Source: Streptomyces sp. HUAS 15-9 (GTDB lineage: Bacteria; Actinomycetota; Actinomycetes; Streptomycetales; Streptomycetaceae). Taken from it: a stretch of 64,000 nucleotides of DNA. The number at the start of each line of letters is the position of its first letter. Within the stretch, counting starts at the first letter, position 1. The notes below the pieces were generated by a model, which worked only from the letters and a program-made list of their open reading frames with translations, made no database searches and was not told the origin of the DNA. Below, in pieces: positions 35,544 to 43,239 of this stretch. Location of the stretch: the NCBI RefSeq assembly GCF_025642155.1, contig NZ_CP106798.1, forward strand, positions 992,001-1,056,000, in the 5' to 3' direction. A program made the translations under genes and the position numbers.

Positions 35544-36512
35544 ATGGCCCTGTTCGACCTTCCTCTCGACGAGCTACGTGAGTACCGCAGCGAGTCCACG
35601 GAGCCCGAGGACTTCGACGCCTTCTGGTCCAAGACGCTCCAGGAGGCTCGCGAGCACGACCTGGACGCCCGTTTCGAACCGGTCGACGTCGGTCTGGCCA
35701 CCGTGCGGGTGTACGACGTGACGTTCGCGGGGTTCGGCGGCCACCCGGTCAAGGGCTGGCTGCTCCTGCCGGCCGGGGCCGAGGAGCCGCTGCCCCTGGT
35801 GGTGCAGTTCGTGGGCTACGGCGGAGGGCGCGGACTGCCGCACGAGCACTTGCTGTGGGCGTCGACGGGCCGGGCGCACTTCGTGATGGACACCCGTGGC
35901 CAGGGCAGCGCCTGGGGCGGCGGGGGCGGGACCGCGGACCCGGTGGGCGGCGCTCCGGCGTACCCCGGATTCATGACGCGGGGGATCGACGCGCCCGAGA
36001 ACTACTACTACCGGCGGGTGTTCACGGACGCGGTGCGCGCGGTCGAGGCGGCCCGCTCGCACCCGCTGACCGACGCGGCGCGCACGGTGGCGCTCGGTTC
36101 GAGCCAGGGCGGCGGGATCACCCTCGCGGTGGGCGCTCTGGTCCCCGACCTGGTGGCGGTCGCCCCGAACGTGCCGTTCCTGTGCGACTACCCGCGTGCG
36201 ACGACGCTGACGGACCGTCACCCGTACCGGGAGATAGCCCTCTACCTCAAGACGCACCGCGGCCGGTTCGACGACGTGCTGCGCACGCTCTCCTATTTCG
36301 ACGGCGTCCACTTCGCGTCCCGCGGCCGCGTCCCCGCGCTGTTCTCGACGGCGCTGGAGGACCAGACGTGCCCGCCGTCGACGGTCTTCGCGGCCTTCAA
36401 CGCCTGGGCGCACGACGACAAGGCGATCGAGGTGTACGACTTCAACGACCACGAGGGCGGCGGCCCCTTCCACGAGGCGGAGCAGATGCGCTGGCTGCGG
36501 TCGTACGCCTGA
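35544..36512 (+). CDS. Acetylxylan esterase / cephalosporin-C deacetylase family (CE7)
   Basis: The 322-residue alpha/beta hydrolase has CE7 hallmarks: RGQGSAW (oxyanion region), the nucleophile in GSSQGGG (Ser187), the Asp in ALEDQTCPP and the His in FNDHEGGG. CE7 enzymes deacetylate small acetylated xylo-oligosaccharides and cephalosporin C, and act in the cytoplasm as hexamers; no signal peptide is present here, as expected. The start is ATG 35544 after GAAGG. Confidence 0.93.
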   Translation: MALFDLPLDELREYRSESTEPEDFDAFWSKTLQEAREHDLDARFEPVDVGLATVRVYDVTFAGFGGHPVKGWLLLPAGAEEPLPLVVQFVGYGGGRGLPHEHLLWASTGRAHFVMDTRGQGSAWGGGGGTADPVGGAPAYPGFMTRGIDAPENYYYRRVFTDAVRAVEAARSHPLTDAARTVALGSSQGGGITLAVGALVPDLVAVAPNVPFLCDYPRATTLTDRHPYREIALYLKTHRGRFDDVLRTLSYFDGVHFASRGRVPALFSTALEDQTCPPSTVFAAFNAWAHDDKAIEVYDFNDHEGGGPFHEAEQMRWLRSYA

Positions 36513-36651
36513 GAGGAGCCCGCCGGACGGGGGGAAGCCGCCGTTCCTCTGACCGGCCGACGCCTTCCCTCCAGTCCGACCAGTCGGTACGTTCAGGGGG
36601 CCCGGGCCGCAGCATCGCGACCCGGGCTCATCCTGCGACGACGGAGGGCCC

Positions 36652-37818
36652 ATGTCCGAGCACGAGCCAGACGTTCACGGTCACTGCGACGCGCGTTTCG
36701 CGGCGGTGCGGCTGGCGTTCGAGGAGAACTTCCGGGACCGGGACGAACTGGGTGCCGCGGTGGCGGTGACGGTCGACGGCGAGACGGTGGTCGACCTGTG
36801 GGGCGGCTGGGCGGACGCGGCGCGCACACGCGCATGGGAGCGGGACACGGTGGTCAACGTCTGGTCGACGACGAAGGGCCCGACGGCGCTGTGCGCGCAC
36901 ATCCTCGCCGACCGGGGACTCCTCGACCTGGACGCACCGGTGGCCGCGTACTGGCCCGAGTTCGCCGCCGCCGGAAAAGAGAAGGTCCTCGTACGGCATC
37001 TGCTGTCGCACCGGGCCGGGCTGGCCGGGCTGCGTGAACCACACTCGCTCGAGCAGCTCTACGACTGGGAACTGACGACCACGCGACTCGCGGCTACGGA
37101 GCCCTGGTGGGAGCCGGGGACCGTGTCCGGGTACCACGCACTGACCTACGGCCACCTCGTCGGCGAGGTCGTACGGCGGGTCTCCGGGCTGCGCCCCGGG
37201 GCCTTCCTGGAGCGGGAGGTGACCGGGCCGCTCGGGATCGACTTCACCATCGGCCTGCCGCCGGCGGAGTCCGGGCGGGCGGCCGAGCTGGTGCATCCGC
37301 GGGCCGTGAACGCCGGCGAACAGGCCGCGATCTTCAGCCAGTTGACGCCGACCGTGATCGCGGCACTGACCAATCCGCTCGCCGGCGCCGCCGAGGCCAA
37401 CACGCCGGCGTGGCGGGCGGCCGAGATCCCGGCCGCCAACGGCCACGGCACGGCGCGGGCCGTGGCCGCGCTGTACGGCGTCTTCGCCGGACGCGGCACC
37501 TACGGCGGCCGGCGCATCCTCTCCGCCGAGGCGGCCGAGCGGGTGCGCGAGGGGCAGGGCAGCTGCCGCGACCTCGTCCTCGGGGCCGGTTTCGAGCACG
37601 AGACGGAGATCGGGCTCGGTCTGTGGCTCAGCGGACCGAACGGTTCGTACGGACCCGATCCGCGCGCTTTCGGACATGACGGCTTCGGCGGCTCCTGCGG
37701 GCTTGCCGACCCGGACGCCGGGGTGTCGATGGGCTACACGATGAACCGGATGGGGCCTCATATCGCCGACGACCCACGGAAGATGGCGCTGGTCGACGCC
37801 CTGTACCGAGCGCTCTGA
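36652..37818 (+). CDS. Serine beta-lactamase-fold esterase (EstB type)
   Basis: The 388-residue protein has the class C-like nucleophile motif STTKG (SxxK) after NVWSTTKGP, the tyrosine motif YHALTYGHL, and HDGFGGS in place of KTG. It is a DD-peptidase-fold esterase (beta-lactamase-related, EstB/LACTB-like) rather than a true beta-lactamase. No signal peptide is evident, so it is probably cytosolic. Typical substrates are small esters. It starts at ATG 36652 about 140 nt after the CE7 esterase; the two may form one unit. Confidence 0.85.
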   Translation: MSEHEPDVHGHCDARFAAVRLAFEENFRDRDELGAAVAVTVDGETVVDLWGGWADAARTRAWERDTVVNVWSTTKGPTALCAHILADRGLLDLDAPVAAYWPEFAAAGKEKVLVRHLLSHRAGLAGLREPHSLEQLYDWELTTTRLAATEPWWEPGTVSGYHALTYGHLVGEVVRRVSGLRPGAFLEREVTGPLGIDFTIGLPPAESGRAAELVHPRAVNAGEQAAIFSQLTPTVIAALTNPLAGAAEANTPAWRAAEIPAANGHGTARAVAALYGVFAGRGTYGGRRILSAEAAERVREGQGSCRDLVLGAGFEHETEIGLGLWLSGPNGSYGPDPRAFGHDGFGGSCGLADPDAGVSMGYTMNRMGPHIADDPRKMALVDALYRAL

Positions 37819-37872
37819 CACGGACCGCGCGCGGTTCGGTTTCGGCCGAACCGCCGGACCGCTCTTCCCTGA

Positions 37873-37884
37873 TGGTTTAGACCA
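37873..37884. promoter_or_regulatory. DasR-box-like element
   Basis: TGGTTTAGACCA matches the DasR-responsive core TGGTCTAGACCA in 11 of 12 positions and lies 80 bp upstream of the GntR/UTRA regulator start. DasR is itself a GntR/UTRA protein, so either DasR or the encoded regulator could bind here. Confidence 0.55.
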
Positions 37885-37925
37885 ATGCTAGATATGGTCG
37901 CGCAATGAGCCCGCACGGCTACGCT

Positions 37926-37949
37926 TTGTGACCAGACGTCTTGTGACCA
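37926..37949 (+). repeat. TTGTGACCA direct repeats in the leader
   Basis: Two copies of TTGTGACCA at 37926-37934 and 37941-37949 are 15 bp apart. They lie immediately before the ribosome site (CAGGAGG) of the GntR-type gene and may form a second operator. Confidence 0.55.
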
Positions 37950-37963
37950 ACAGGAGGCGCGGC

Positions 37964-38707
37964 ATGGCCCGCACCACCCCTCACGACCACCCGCAGACCG
38001 ACGACCAGCCCCTGTACTGGCGGATCGCGACGAGGCTCCTCGCGGAGCTGCGCGACGGAACCGTACCGCCGGGTGAACGACTGCCGGGCGAGCGGCAGTT
38101 GGCCGAGCACTTCGGAGTCAGCAGGGAGACCGTCAGGCAGGCGTTGGAAGTGCTGCGGCGGGACGGTCTGGTCGCCACCGACCGACGGGGCAGCCACGCC
38201 ACGCTGCCCGGCCGGCCGGTGGAGGACCCGGTGTCCCTCGCCTTCCCGGTGGGCGTCCGGAGCGCGGACCCGTGCGCGGTCGACCGGGCCACCGTGACCT
38301 GGGAGACACCACCACCGGAGCATGCCGCGGCCCTGGGGCTCGCCCCGCACCGGCCGACCCTGGTGCACCGCTACGAGTCCGCCGCACCCGACGGCCGCAC
38401 CCTGCGCACCGCGGTGACGTCCTTCTCGGCGGTGGCACTGTCCGAGGTCGAGGAGCTGGGCCGGTACCGCGACCGCGCCGACGGATCGGCCACCGCGCAG
38501 CTGCGCCGGGCCTACGACTGGATGCGCAGGGCGGGCCTGGCCCTGCACCACCGGGACTCCATCACCCATGCCACCGACGCCGCCTCGGTCCGGGTGACCC
38601 GGCGCGTGCACGACCAGTACGCCCGCCCGCTGGAGATCACCGACCTGGTGGTGGACGCCCAACAGGACGCGCTGGTCTACGAGTTCACCCTGCCTGCGGC
38701 GGGCTGA
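37964..38707 (+). CDS. GntR-family regulator with UTRA domain
   Basis: The 247-residue protein starts MARTTPHDHPQTDDQPLYWRIATRLLAELRDGTVPPGERLPGERQLAEHFGVSRETVRQALEVLRRDGLV. This is a canonical GntR winged helix, followed by a UTRA ligand-binding domain (SALHRYES-like HRYESAAPDGRTL, and a C-terminal TLPAAG). UTRA regulators such as DasR/NagR sense phosphorylated sugars or aminosugars. A DasR-box-like site and TTGTGACCA repeats sit just upstream, consistent with autoregulation. Confidence 0.9.
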   Translation: MARTTPHDHPQTDDQPLYWRIATRLLAELRDGTVPPGERLPGERQLAEHFGVSRETVRQALEVLRRDGLVATDRRGSHATLPGRPVEDPVSLAFPVGVRSADPCAVDRATVTWETPPPEHAAALGLAPHRPTLVHRYESAAPDGRTLRTAVTSFSAVALSEVEELGRYRDRADGSATAQLRRAYDWMRRAGLALHHRDSITHATDAASVRVTRRVHDQYARPLEITDLVVDAQQDALVYEFTLPAAG

Positions 38708-38734
38708 CCACGCCCGCGCAGGGCACGCCGGAGG

Positions 38735-39460
38735 CTACGGCAGCCGTCGCGCCGCCACCAGCCGGGCGCGGGGGCTGCCGTCGTCGCGCCGTCCGAACTC
38801 GGGCAGGGGGTACAGGTCCACCGCGAATCCGGCGCGTTCCAGCTCCCGCAGCACACTCCCGAACCGCAACGCCCGGTAGTACATGACGAAGGGCGGCCGC
38901 CACACCGCGTTGCGCACCCGCATGACCGCGTCGAAGCCGAGCAGGATCCAGAATCCCGGACGGGACGGACGGGGCGGGGCGAGCACGGGGAACGCGAAGC
39001 GACCGCCCGGCCGCAGTACGGAGCGGACCTCTGCGAACAGCCCCGGCAGTTCGCGCGGCAGGAAGTGACCGAAGGCCCCGAAGCTCACCACCAGGTCGAA
39101 GGCGGACGCGAACGGCAGGGCACGGGCATCCCCGCGCACCCAGGCGACCCGCGGCCCCTCGGGACGGGGCTGCCGCCGGGCGACGTCGAGCATTCCGGCG
39201 CTGAAGTCGACACCCGTGACGCTCTCCCGGCACACCCGCGCCAGCACGTCCGTCCCGGCGCCGGTGCCGCAGCACAGGTCGAGCCCGTCCGCGAAGGGGC
39301 CGAGGCCGGTGAGCACCTCGGCCACGGATTCCAGCACCGAGTCCGGCGTACGGAACGGGGTGTGGTCGAACTTGGGCGCCAGCAGGTCGTATCCCCGCTC
39401 CACGGACGACAGTGCCTGGACGGCGAGCTCGCGGAGGCTGGGTCCTTCGGGGCTGAACAT
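38735..39460 (-). CDS. Class I SAM-dependent methyltransferase
   Basis: The 241-residue protein has motif I LDLCCGTGAGTDVLARVC, acidic motif GVDFSAGMLDVARR, GDARALPFASAFDLVVSFGAFGHF and RSVLRPGGRFAF. It belongs to the Methyltransf_11/25 group. The acceptor is unknown; no natural-product genes adjoin it. It is divergent from the NTF2-like gene at 39561. Confidence 0.83.
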   Translation of the reverse strand: MFSPEGPSLRELAVQALSSVERGYDLLAPKFDHTPFRTPDSVLESVAEVLTGLGPFADGLDLCCGTGAGTDVLARVCRESVTGVDFSAGMLDVARRQPRPEGPRVAWVRGDARALPFASAFDLVVSFGAFGHFLPRELPGLFAEVRSVLRPGGRFAFPVLAPPRPSRPGFWILLGFDAVMRVRNAVWRPPFVMYYRALRFGSVLRELERAGFAVDLYPLPEFGRRDDGSPRARLVAARRLP

Positions 39461-39533
39461 TCGGCCAGCTTAGGGGGCGGTGCTGTTTCTGTGGACACGG
39501 TAACGGACGCAGCCTATTCTCATCGGCATCTAA

Positions 39534-39545
39534 TCAACTAATTGA
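39534..39545. promoter_or_regulatory. Palindrome upstream of the NTF2-like gene
   Basis: TCAACTAATTGA is a 12-bp inverted repeat (TCAA...TTGA) ending 15 nt before the ATG of the NTF2-like gene, in the promoter/ribosome-site zone. It resembles MarR/TetR operators in style. No adjacent regulator was found. Confidence 0.4.
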
Positions 39546-39560
39546 CTATGAGGTGAGCCG

Positions 39561-39980
39561 ATGCGAGCGTTCCGTGAGGCGGTCGAGGCCCGCGATCTCG
39601 ATGCCGTCGAGGCGCTGCTGGCGCCGGACGTCGTCTTCACCAGCCCCGTCGTGTTCAAGCCGTACCACGGCAAGGCGATCACGGCGGCGATCCTGCGCAC
39701 GGTCATCCAGGTCTTCCAGGACTTCCGGTACGACCGGGAACTCGCCGGCGCCGACGGCCGCGACCACGCGCTGGTGTTCACCACCCGGGTCGGCGACCGG
39801 GAGATCAACGGCTGCGACTTCATCCATGTGAACGAGGACGGCCTGATCGACGAGTTCATGGTCATGGTGCGCCCGCTGTCGGGCGCCCAGGCCCTGGCGG
39901 AGGCCATGGGCGCCCAGTTCGACCGCATAACCAAGGAGGCGCAGGAGGCGGAGGAGGCAGCGAAGACCAAGGCGCGTTGA
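39561..39980 (+). CDS. SnoaL/NTF2-like domain protein
   Basis: The 139-residue protein shows the SnoaL-like fold: MRAFREAVEARDLDAVEALLAPDVVFTSPVVFKPYHGKAITAAIL and FDFIHVNEDGLIDEFMVMVRP, the FHVxDGxI signature of this polyketide-cyclase/isomerase-like family. Such proteins bind small hydrophobic ligands, and many are isomerases. The C-terminal tail is acidic and Ala/Lys-rich. ATG 39561 follows GAGGTGA. Function not assignable. Confidence 0.78.
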   Translation: MRAFREAVEARDLDAVEALLAPDVVFTSPVVFKPYHGKAITAAILRTVIQVFQDFRYDRELAGADGRDHALVFTTRVGDREINGCDFIHVNEDGLIDEFMVMVRPLSGAQALAEAMGAQFDRITKEAQEAEEAAKTKAR

Positions 39981-40002
39981 CGGAAGCTCCGTGACATGGA
40001 AG

Positions 40003-40038
40003 CGGGCCCAGGGGCAGCGTTGAACGCCCCTGGGCCCG
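40003..40038. terminator. Bidirectional hairpin terminator
   Basis: Perfect 13-bp arms (CGGGCCCAGGGGC and its complement at 40026-40038) with a 10-nt loop lie between the NTF2-like gene (+) and the small membrane protein gene (-). Both end within 25 nt of it. Confidence 0.85.
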
Positions 40039-40050
40039 ACGGGCGTTGCC

Positions 40051-40314
40051 TTAGGTGTTCCGGATGGCGTGCACACGGGTCCAGGCGAATGTGCACAGGG
40101 CGAGCGCCACAACACCGAACAGCAGGAAACCGCCCGTGATCCGGACATGGGTGAACGTGACGTCGTCCGCCGGCGTGTGGGGGACGTGAGCTCGCCCGGC
40201 CCTCTTCCGAACCGGGATCCGCGTCAACTCCGCCCGCCTCCCCCTCCGGGCCCGCCGTCGGCGGAATAGTCCGGGCCGGCTGCATGTTGACGTGTCACAG
40301 TCGTACCGCTCCAT
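40051..40314 (-). CDS. Small single-pass membrane protein
   Basis: From ATG 40314 the protein is 87 residues: a very basic N-terminus (LFRRRRARRGRRAEL) and one C-terminal helix (ITGGFLLFGVVALALCTFAWTRV). The longer frame starting at 40419 adds only low-complexity sequence. The start lies just upstream of a divergent rho-like leader. No family recognised. Confidence 0.5.
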   Translation of the reverse strand: MERYDCDTSTCSRPGLFRRRRARRGRRAELTRIPVRKRAGRAHVPHTPADDVTFTHVRITGGFLLFGVVALALCTFAWTRVHAIRNT

Positions 40315-40563
40315 CGGGTGGTACCCTGCGGACAGCACCTGTGTACGCCCCGTCGTGGGGCGCCGGTGCCAGTTCCACTTCTTCACGCTGATCCGCCGTC
40401 GTTTTCCGACCAGGCGCATCGGCTTTCCCGCACCACCTCGCAGCTCTCATCTCCGAGGTGCTGTTCCCGCCGCCCGGAGGCACACCGGTACGCCTCCCTC
40501 TCGCGGCCCCCTCCCCCCTTTCCTCATGTCTTCCGTCCGTGAAAGGACTTCCCAATCGTGATG
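40315..40563 (+). promoter_or_regulatory. Rho-like 5' leader ending at an orphan start codon
   Basis: This 249-nt stretch has no gene in a plausible frame. It contains a hairpin (CGCCCC/GGGGCG at 40346-40362), C-rich runs (40500-40520) and ends GAAAGGACTTCCCAATC then GTG (40558). The end resembles, from memory, the leader and ribosome site in front of Streptomyces rho genes. It is followed directly by IS110 sequence, so a promoter and leader appear cut off from the rho paralogue at 41989. Confidence 0.45.
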
Positions 40564-41752
40564 TCAAGCCGCAGCCGTGACGGGAGGTGAACCTTGATAG
40601 CACTCTCCGTCACGGATCATCGCCCACAAGACGTTGAGCCTGCGGCGAGCGAGGGCCAGCAGGGCCTGCTTGTGTCCTTCCCCTCGCTGCGCTTGCGCTG
40701 GTAGTACGCCTTGGAGGCGGAGCATGTCGTGATGCTGACCATCGCCGAGAGGTACATCGACCGCAGCAGGCCACGGTGGTACCGCTTGGGCCTGCGCAGG
40801 TTGCCGCTGACGCGGCCGGAGTCGCGTGGTCTGGGGGCCAAGCCGGCGAAGCCGGCCAGTCGGTCGGCGCTGCCGAAGGCGTCCATGTCACCGCCGGTGG
40901 CGGCGATGAACTCGGCACCCAGCTTGGTGCCCATACCGGGGAGGCTGCGGATCACCTCGGCGTGCGGATGCTCGCGAAACCTGGCCTCGATCAGGGCGTC
41001 GAGCTCGGCGATCTCCTCATCGAGGGCCATCACCCCCTTCGCGAGGCGGACCACCATGGCGGCGGCCAGCCTCTCGCCGGGCAGCGCAGTCTGCTGGGCT
41101 TGCGCGGCTTCCACCGCCTTCTTCGCGAGCGTGGCGGCGCCGCGGACCTTGCGGTGCTTCAGCCAGGTCTCGATCCGCTTGACGCCGGCGCGGCGGATCG
41201 CGGCCGGGGTCTGGTAGCCGGTCAGCAGCGTCACCGGGCCCTTGTTGACCAGGTCCAGCGACCGTTCCAACGCGGGAAGATCTCCAGCAGTTGAGCCCGC
41301 AGACGGTTGATCTGCCGGGTGCGGTCGAAGACCACGTCCAGCCGCCGGGTGGTCAGAGTGCGCAGGTCGACGGCGATCTCGTCACCGGGCCGCAGCAGCC
41401 CGAGGTCCCGGCGGACCCGGGCCTGGTCGGCGATGACGAAGGCGTCCTTCGCGTCGGTCTTGCCCTCGCCCTTGTAGGTGGCCGAGGCCCGGTGGACCGC
41501 CAGGCCGGTGAGGTAAGCCATCGGCTGGCCGTGATTGAGCAGCAGGCCAATCAGCAAAGCGGCGCCGCCGTGGTTGAGGTCGACGGCCCACAGCACGTCG
41601 GTGGATATCGCCAGGACATCGCCGATGAGCTGCAGCAGCTCGGTCTCGTCGTTCAGGACCCGACGGGACAGCAGACGTTCGCCATCCGCGTTGATCACCA
41701 CGCAATGGTGGTGTTCCTTGCCGATGTCCACTCCGGCCCAGATCTCGGGCAC
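40564..41752 (-). pseudogene. IS110-family transposase, frameshifted twice
   Basis: The minus strand encodes a DEDD IS110 transposase in pieces. The N-terminal part (VPEIWAGVDIGKEHHHCVVINADG, KTDAKDAFVIADQAR) runs from GTG 41752; the C-terminal part (IRSLPGMGTKLGAEFIAATGG, RRPKRYHRGLLRSMY) is in another frame. One base is missing near 41272 (between LLEIFP and LERSLDLV). A second is missing near 40678, after which the frame KQALLALARRRLNVLWAMIRDGECY resumes to the TGA at 40564. With both corrected the protein is about 396 residues, the usual IS110 length. The present copy should be inactive. Confidence 0.88.
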
Positions 41753-41950
41753 GTTCCCCTCCGCCAGCTCGCCATCACATCGATCCCGCAGACGACCTCG
41801 CCGACGTTGTCCTACAGCAGCGATCGAGTCGCGTCTCCCAATTGGCGGTCGAGTCGTCGCGGGGCTCCGGGCGGCCAAGTCCTTTGAGCCGTCGAACCGG
41901 CGCTCGCATGACAGCCATACCGAGAACCCCTGGGCCCTCCGATCTTACGA
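41753..41950 (-). ncRNA. Candidate IS110 bridge RNA region
   Basis: In IS110-group elements the non-coding 5' end carries a structured bridge RNA that pairs with donor and target DNA to guide recombination. The corresponding stretch here is about 200 nt, lacks a convincing ORF and contains the repeat GCGCCGGTTCGACGGCTCA (41885-41903, minus strand). Fold and guide loops were not determined. Confidence 0.35.
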
Positions 41951-41988
41951 ATGACCAGAGCAACCACCCTTGAAAGGTAGGACCATAA

Positions 41989-43137
41989 ATGACCACCACA
42001 CTCGAACAGCCCCCCATGCGGCAGCGGCCCGCGACGCCCCAGAGCGTCACCGGTGTCCTCGACATCGACGCCGGCGGGAAGGGGCATCTGCGGGCCCCGA
42101 GCTGCCTGCCCTCGTCCTCCGACCTCCAGGTCGGTGCCGCACTGATCCGCCGTCACGGCCTGCGCAGGGGCGACCTCGTCGAGGGCGTCCGCGGAGCGCA
42201 GCGCTCGCTCGCCGAGGTCGGGCGCGTGAACGGCCGTACGCCCGAGGAGCTGCACGGCCGCCGGCACTTCCGGGACCTCACTCCCCTGCACCCGCGCGAG
42301 CGGATCCGCCTCGAACACCCGGCCTCCGGCCTGGCCGGACGCGTCACCGACCTGTTCGCGCCCGTCGGCAAGGGCCAGCGCGGACTGATCGTGGCCCCGC
42401 CGAAGACCGGCAAGACCGTGCTGCTCCAGCAGATCGCGGCCGCCGTCGCCGGCAATCACCCCGAGTGCCGCCTGATGGTGGTGCTGCTCGACGAGCGTCC
42501 CGAGGAGGTCACCGAGATGCGGCGCTCCGTCCGCGGCGAGGTGTACGCCTCGACGTTCGACCGGGCGCCCAAGCAGCACATCGCGCTCGCGGAGCTCGTG
42601 ATCGAGCGGGCCAAGCGGCTCGTCGAGGACGGCGAGGACGTCGTCGTCCTCCTCGACTCCCTCACCCGGCTGTGCCGGGCCCACAACAACGCGGCGGCCT
42701 CCGGTGGCCGCACCCTCAGCGGCGGCGTCGACGCGGCGGCGCTGCTCGGCCCCAAGCGGTTCTTCGGCGCCGCGCGCCAGGCCGAGGAGGGCGGCTCGCT
42801 CACCATCCTCGCCACCGCCCTGGTGGACACCGGCTCCCGTGCCGACGGCTTCTACTTCGAGGAGCTCAAGAGCACCGGCAACATGGAGCTCCGCCTCGAC
42901 CGGGAGCTCGCCTCCCGCCGGGTGTTCCCGGCCGTCGAACTCGGCACGTCCGGCACCCGCCGCGAGGAACTCCTGCTCCCCCCGGCCGAGTTGACCGCCG
43001 TACGGGGTCTGCGCCGGGCCCTGCAGTCCCGGGACGGCGGTCCGGCGAACCTGGAGACCCTGCTGGAGCGGATGCGCGAGACCCCGGACAACGCGACCTT
43101 CCTGCGCCGCGTCCAGCCGACGCTGCCGACCGGCTAG
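41989..43137 (+). CDS. Short Rho transcription termination factor paralogue
   Basis: The 382-residue protein has a full Rho motor: Walker A PPKTGKT (137-143), Walker B VVVLLDSLTRLCRAHN, Q-loop/R-loop GGVDAAALLGPKRFFGAARQAEEGGSLTILATALVDTGSR and LKSTGNMELRLDRELASRRVFPA. The N-terminal helix domain and the large actinobacterial insertion are missing. The cold-shock-like RNA site is altered: the GFGFLR of standard Rho reads GKGHLR, and the DIYVSPSQIRRF region reads DLQVGAALIRRH, losing the aromatic nucleic-acid contacts. It is thus an ATPase with doubtful primary RNA binding. ATG 41989 follows GAAAGG. Confidence 0.88.
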   Translation: MTTTLEQPPMRQRPATPQSVTGVLDIDAGGKGHLRAPSCLPSSSDLQVGAALIRRHGLRRGDLVEGVRGAQRSLAEVGRVNGRTPEELHGRRHFRDLTPLHPRERIRLEHPASGLAGRVTDLFAPVGKGQRGLIVAPPKTGKTVLLQQIAAAVAGNHPECRLMVVLLDERPEEVTEMRRSVRGEVYASTFDRAPKQHIALAELVIERAKRLVEDGEDVVVLLDSLTRLCRAHNNAAASGGRTLSGGVDAAALLGPKRFFGAARQAEEGGSLTILATALVDTGSRADGFYFEELKSTGNMELRLDRELASRRVFPAVELGTSGTRREELLLPPAELTAVRGLRRALQSRDGGPANLETLLERMRETPDNATFLRRVQPTLPTG

Positions 43138-43239
43138 CGCGCGGGTTCGCCGTACGGCCCGTGCGGCATCCGGGTTGTCACTGACACCGTCCGGCCCTGG
43201 CAGCGCGCTGAACAGCGGCACCGTTTCTACGTTGACCAT

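Larger units (their letters stand above)
40561..41960 (-). mobile_element. IS110-family insertion element (degenerate)
   Basis: The transposase pseudogene and about 200 nt of non-coding sequence on its 5' side form an IS110-type element inserted between the rho-like leader and rho paralogue. IS110 elements lack terminal inverted repeats, so the ends are uncertain: the left end is near 40561 and the right end lies between about 41900 and 41985. Confidence 0.75.

Noticed and set aside
40320..40561. Open frame MSQSYRSIGWYPADSTC... in the rho-like leader
   Set aside because: Low-complexity Pro/Arg-rich translation, no ribosome site and no family; it looks like untranslated leader.
41812..43239. 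475-residue minus-strand frame over the rho paralogue
   Set aside because: It mirrors a strongly conserved plus-strand gene and lacks domains or a ribosome site.
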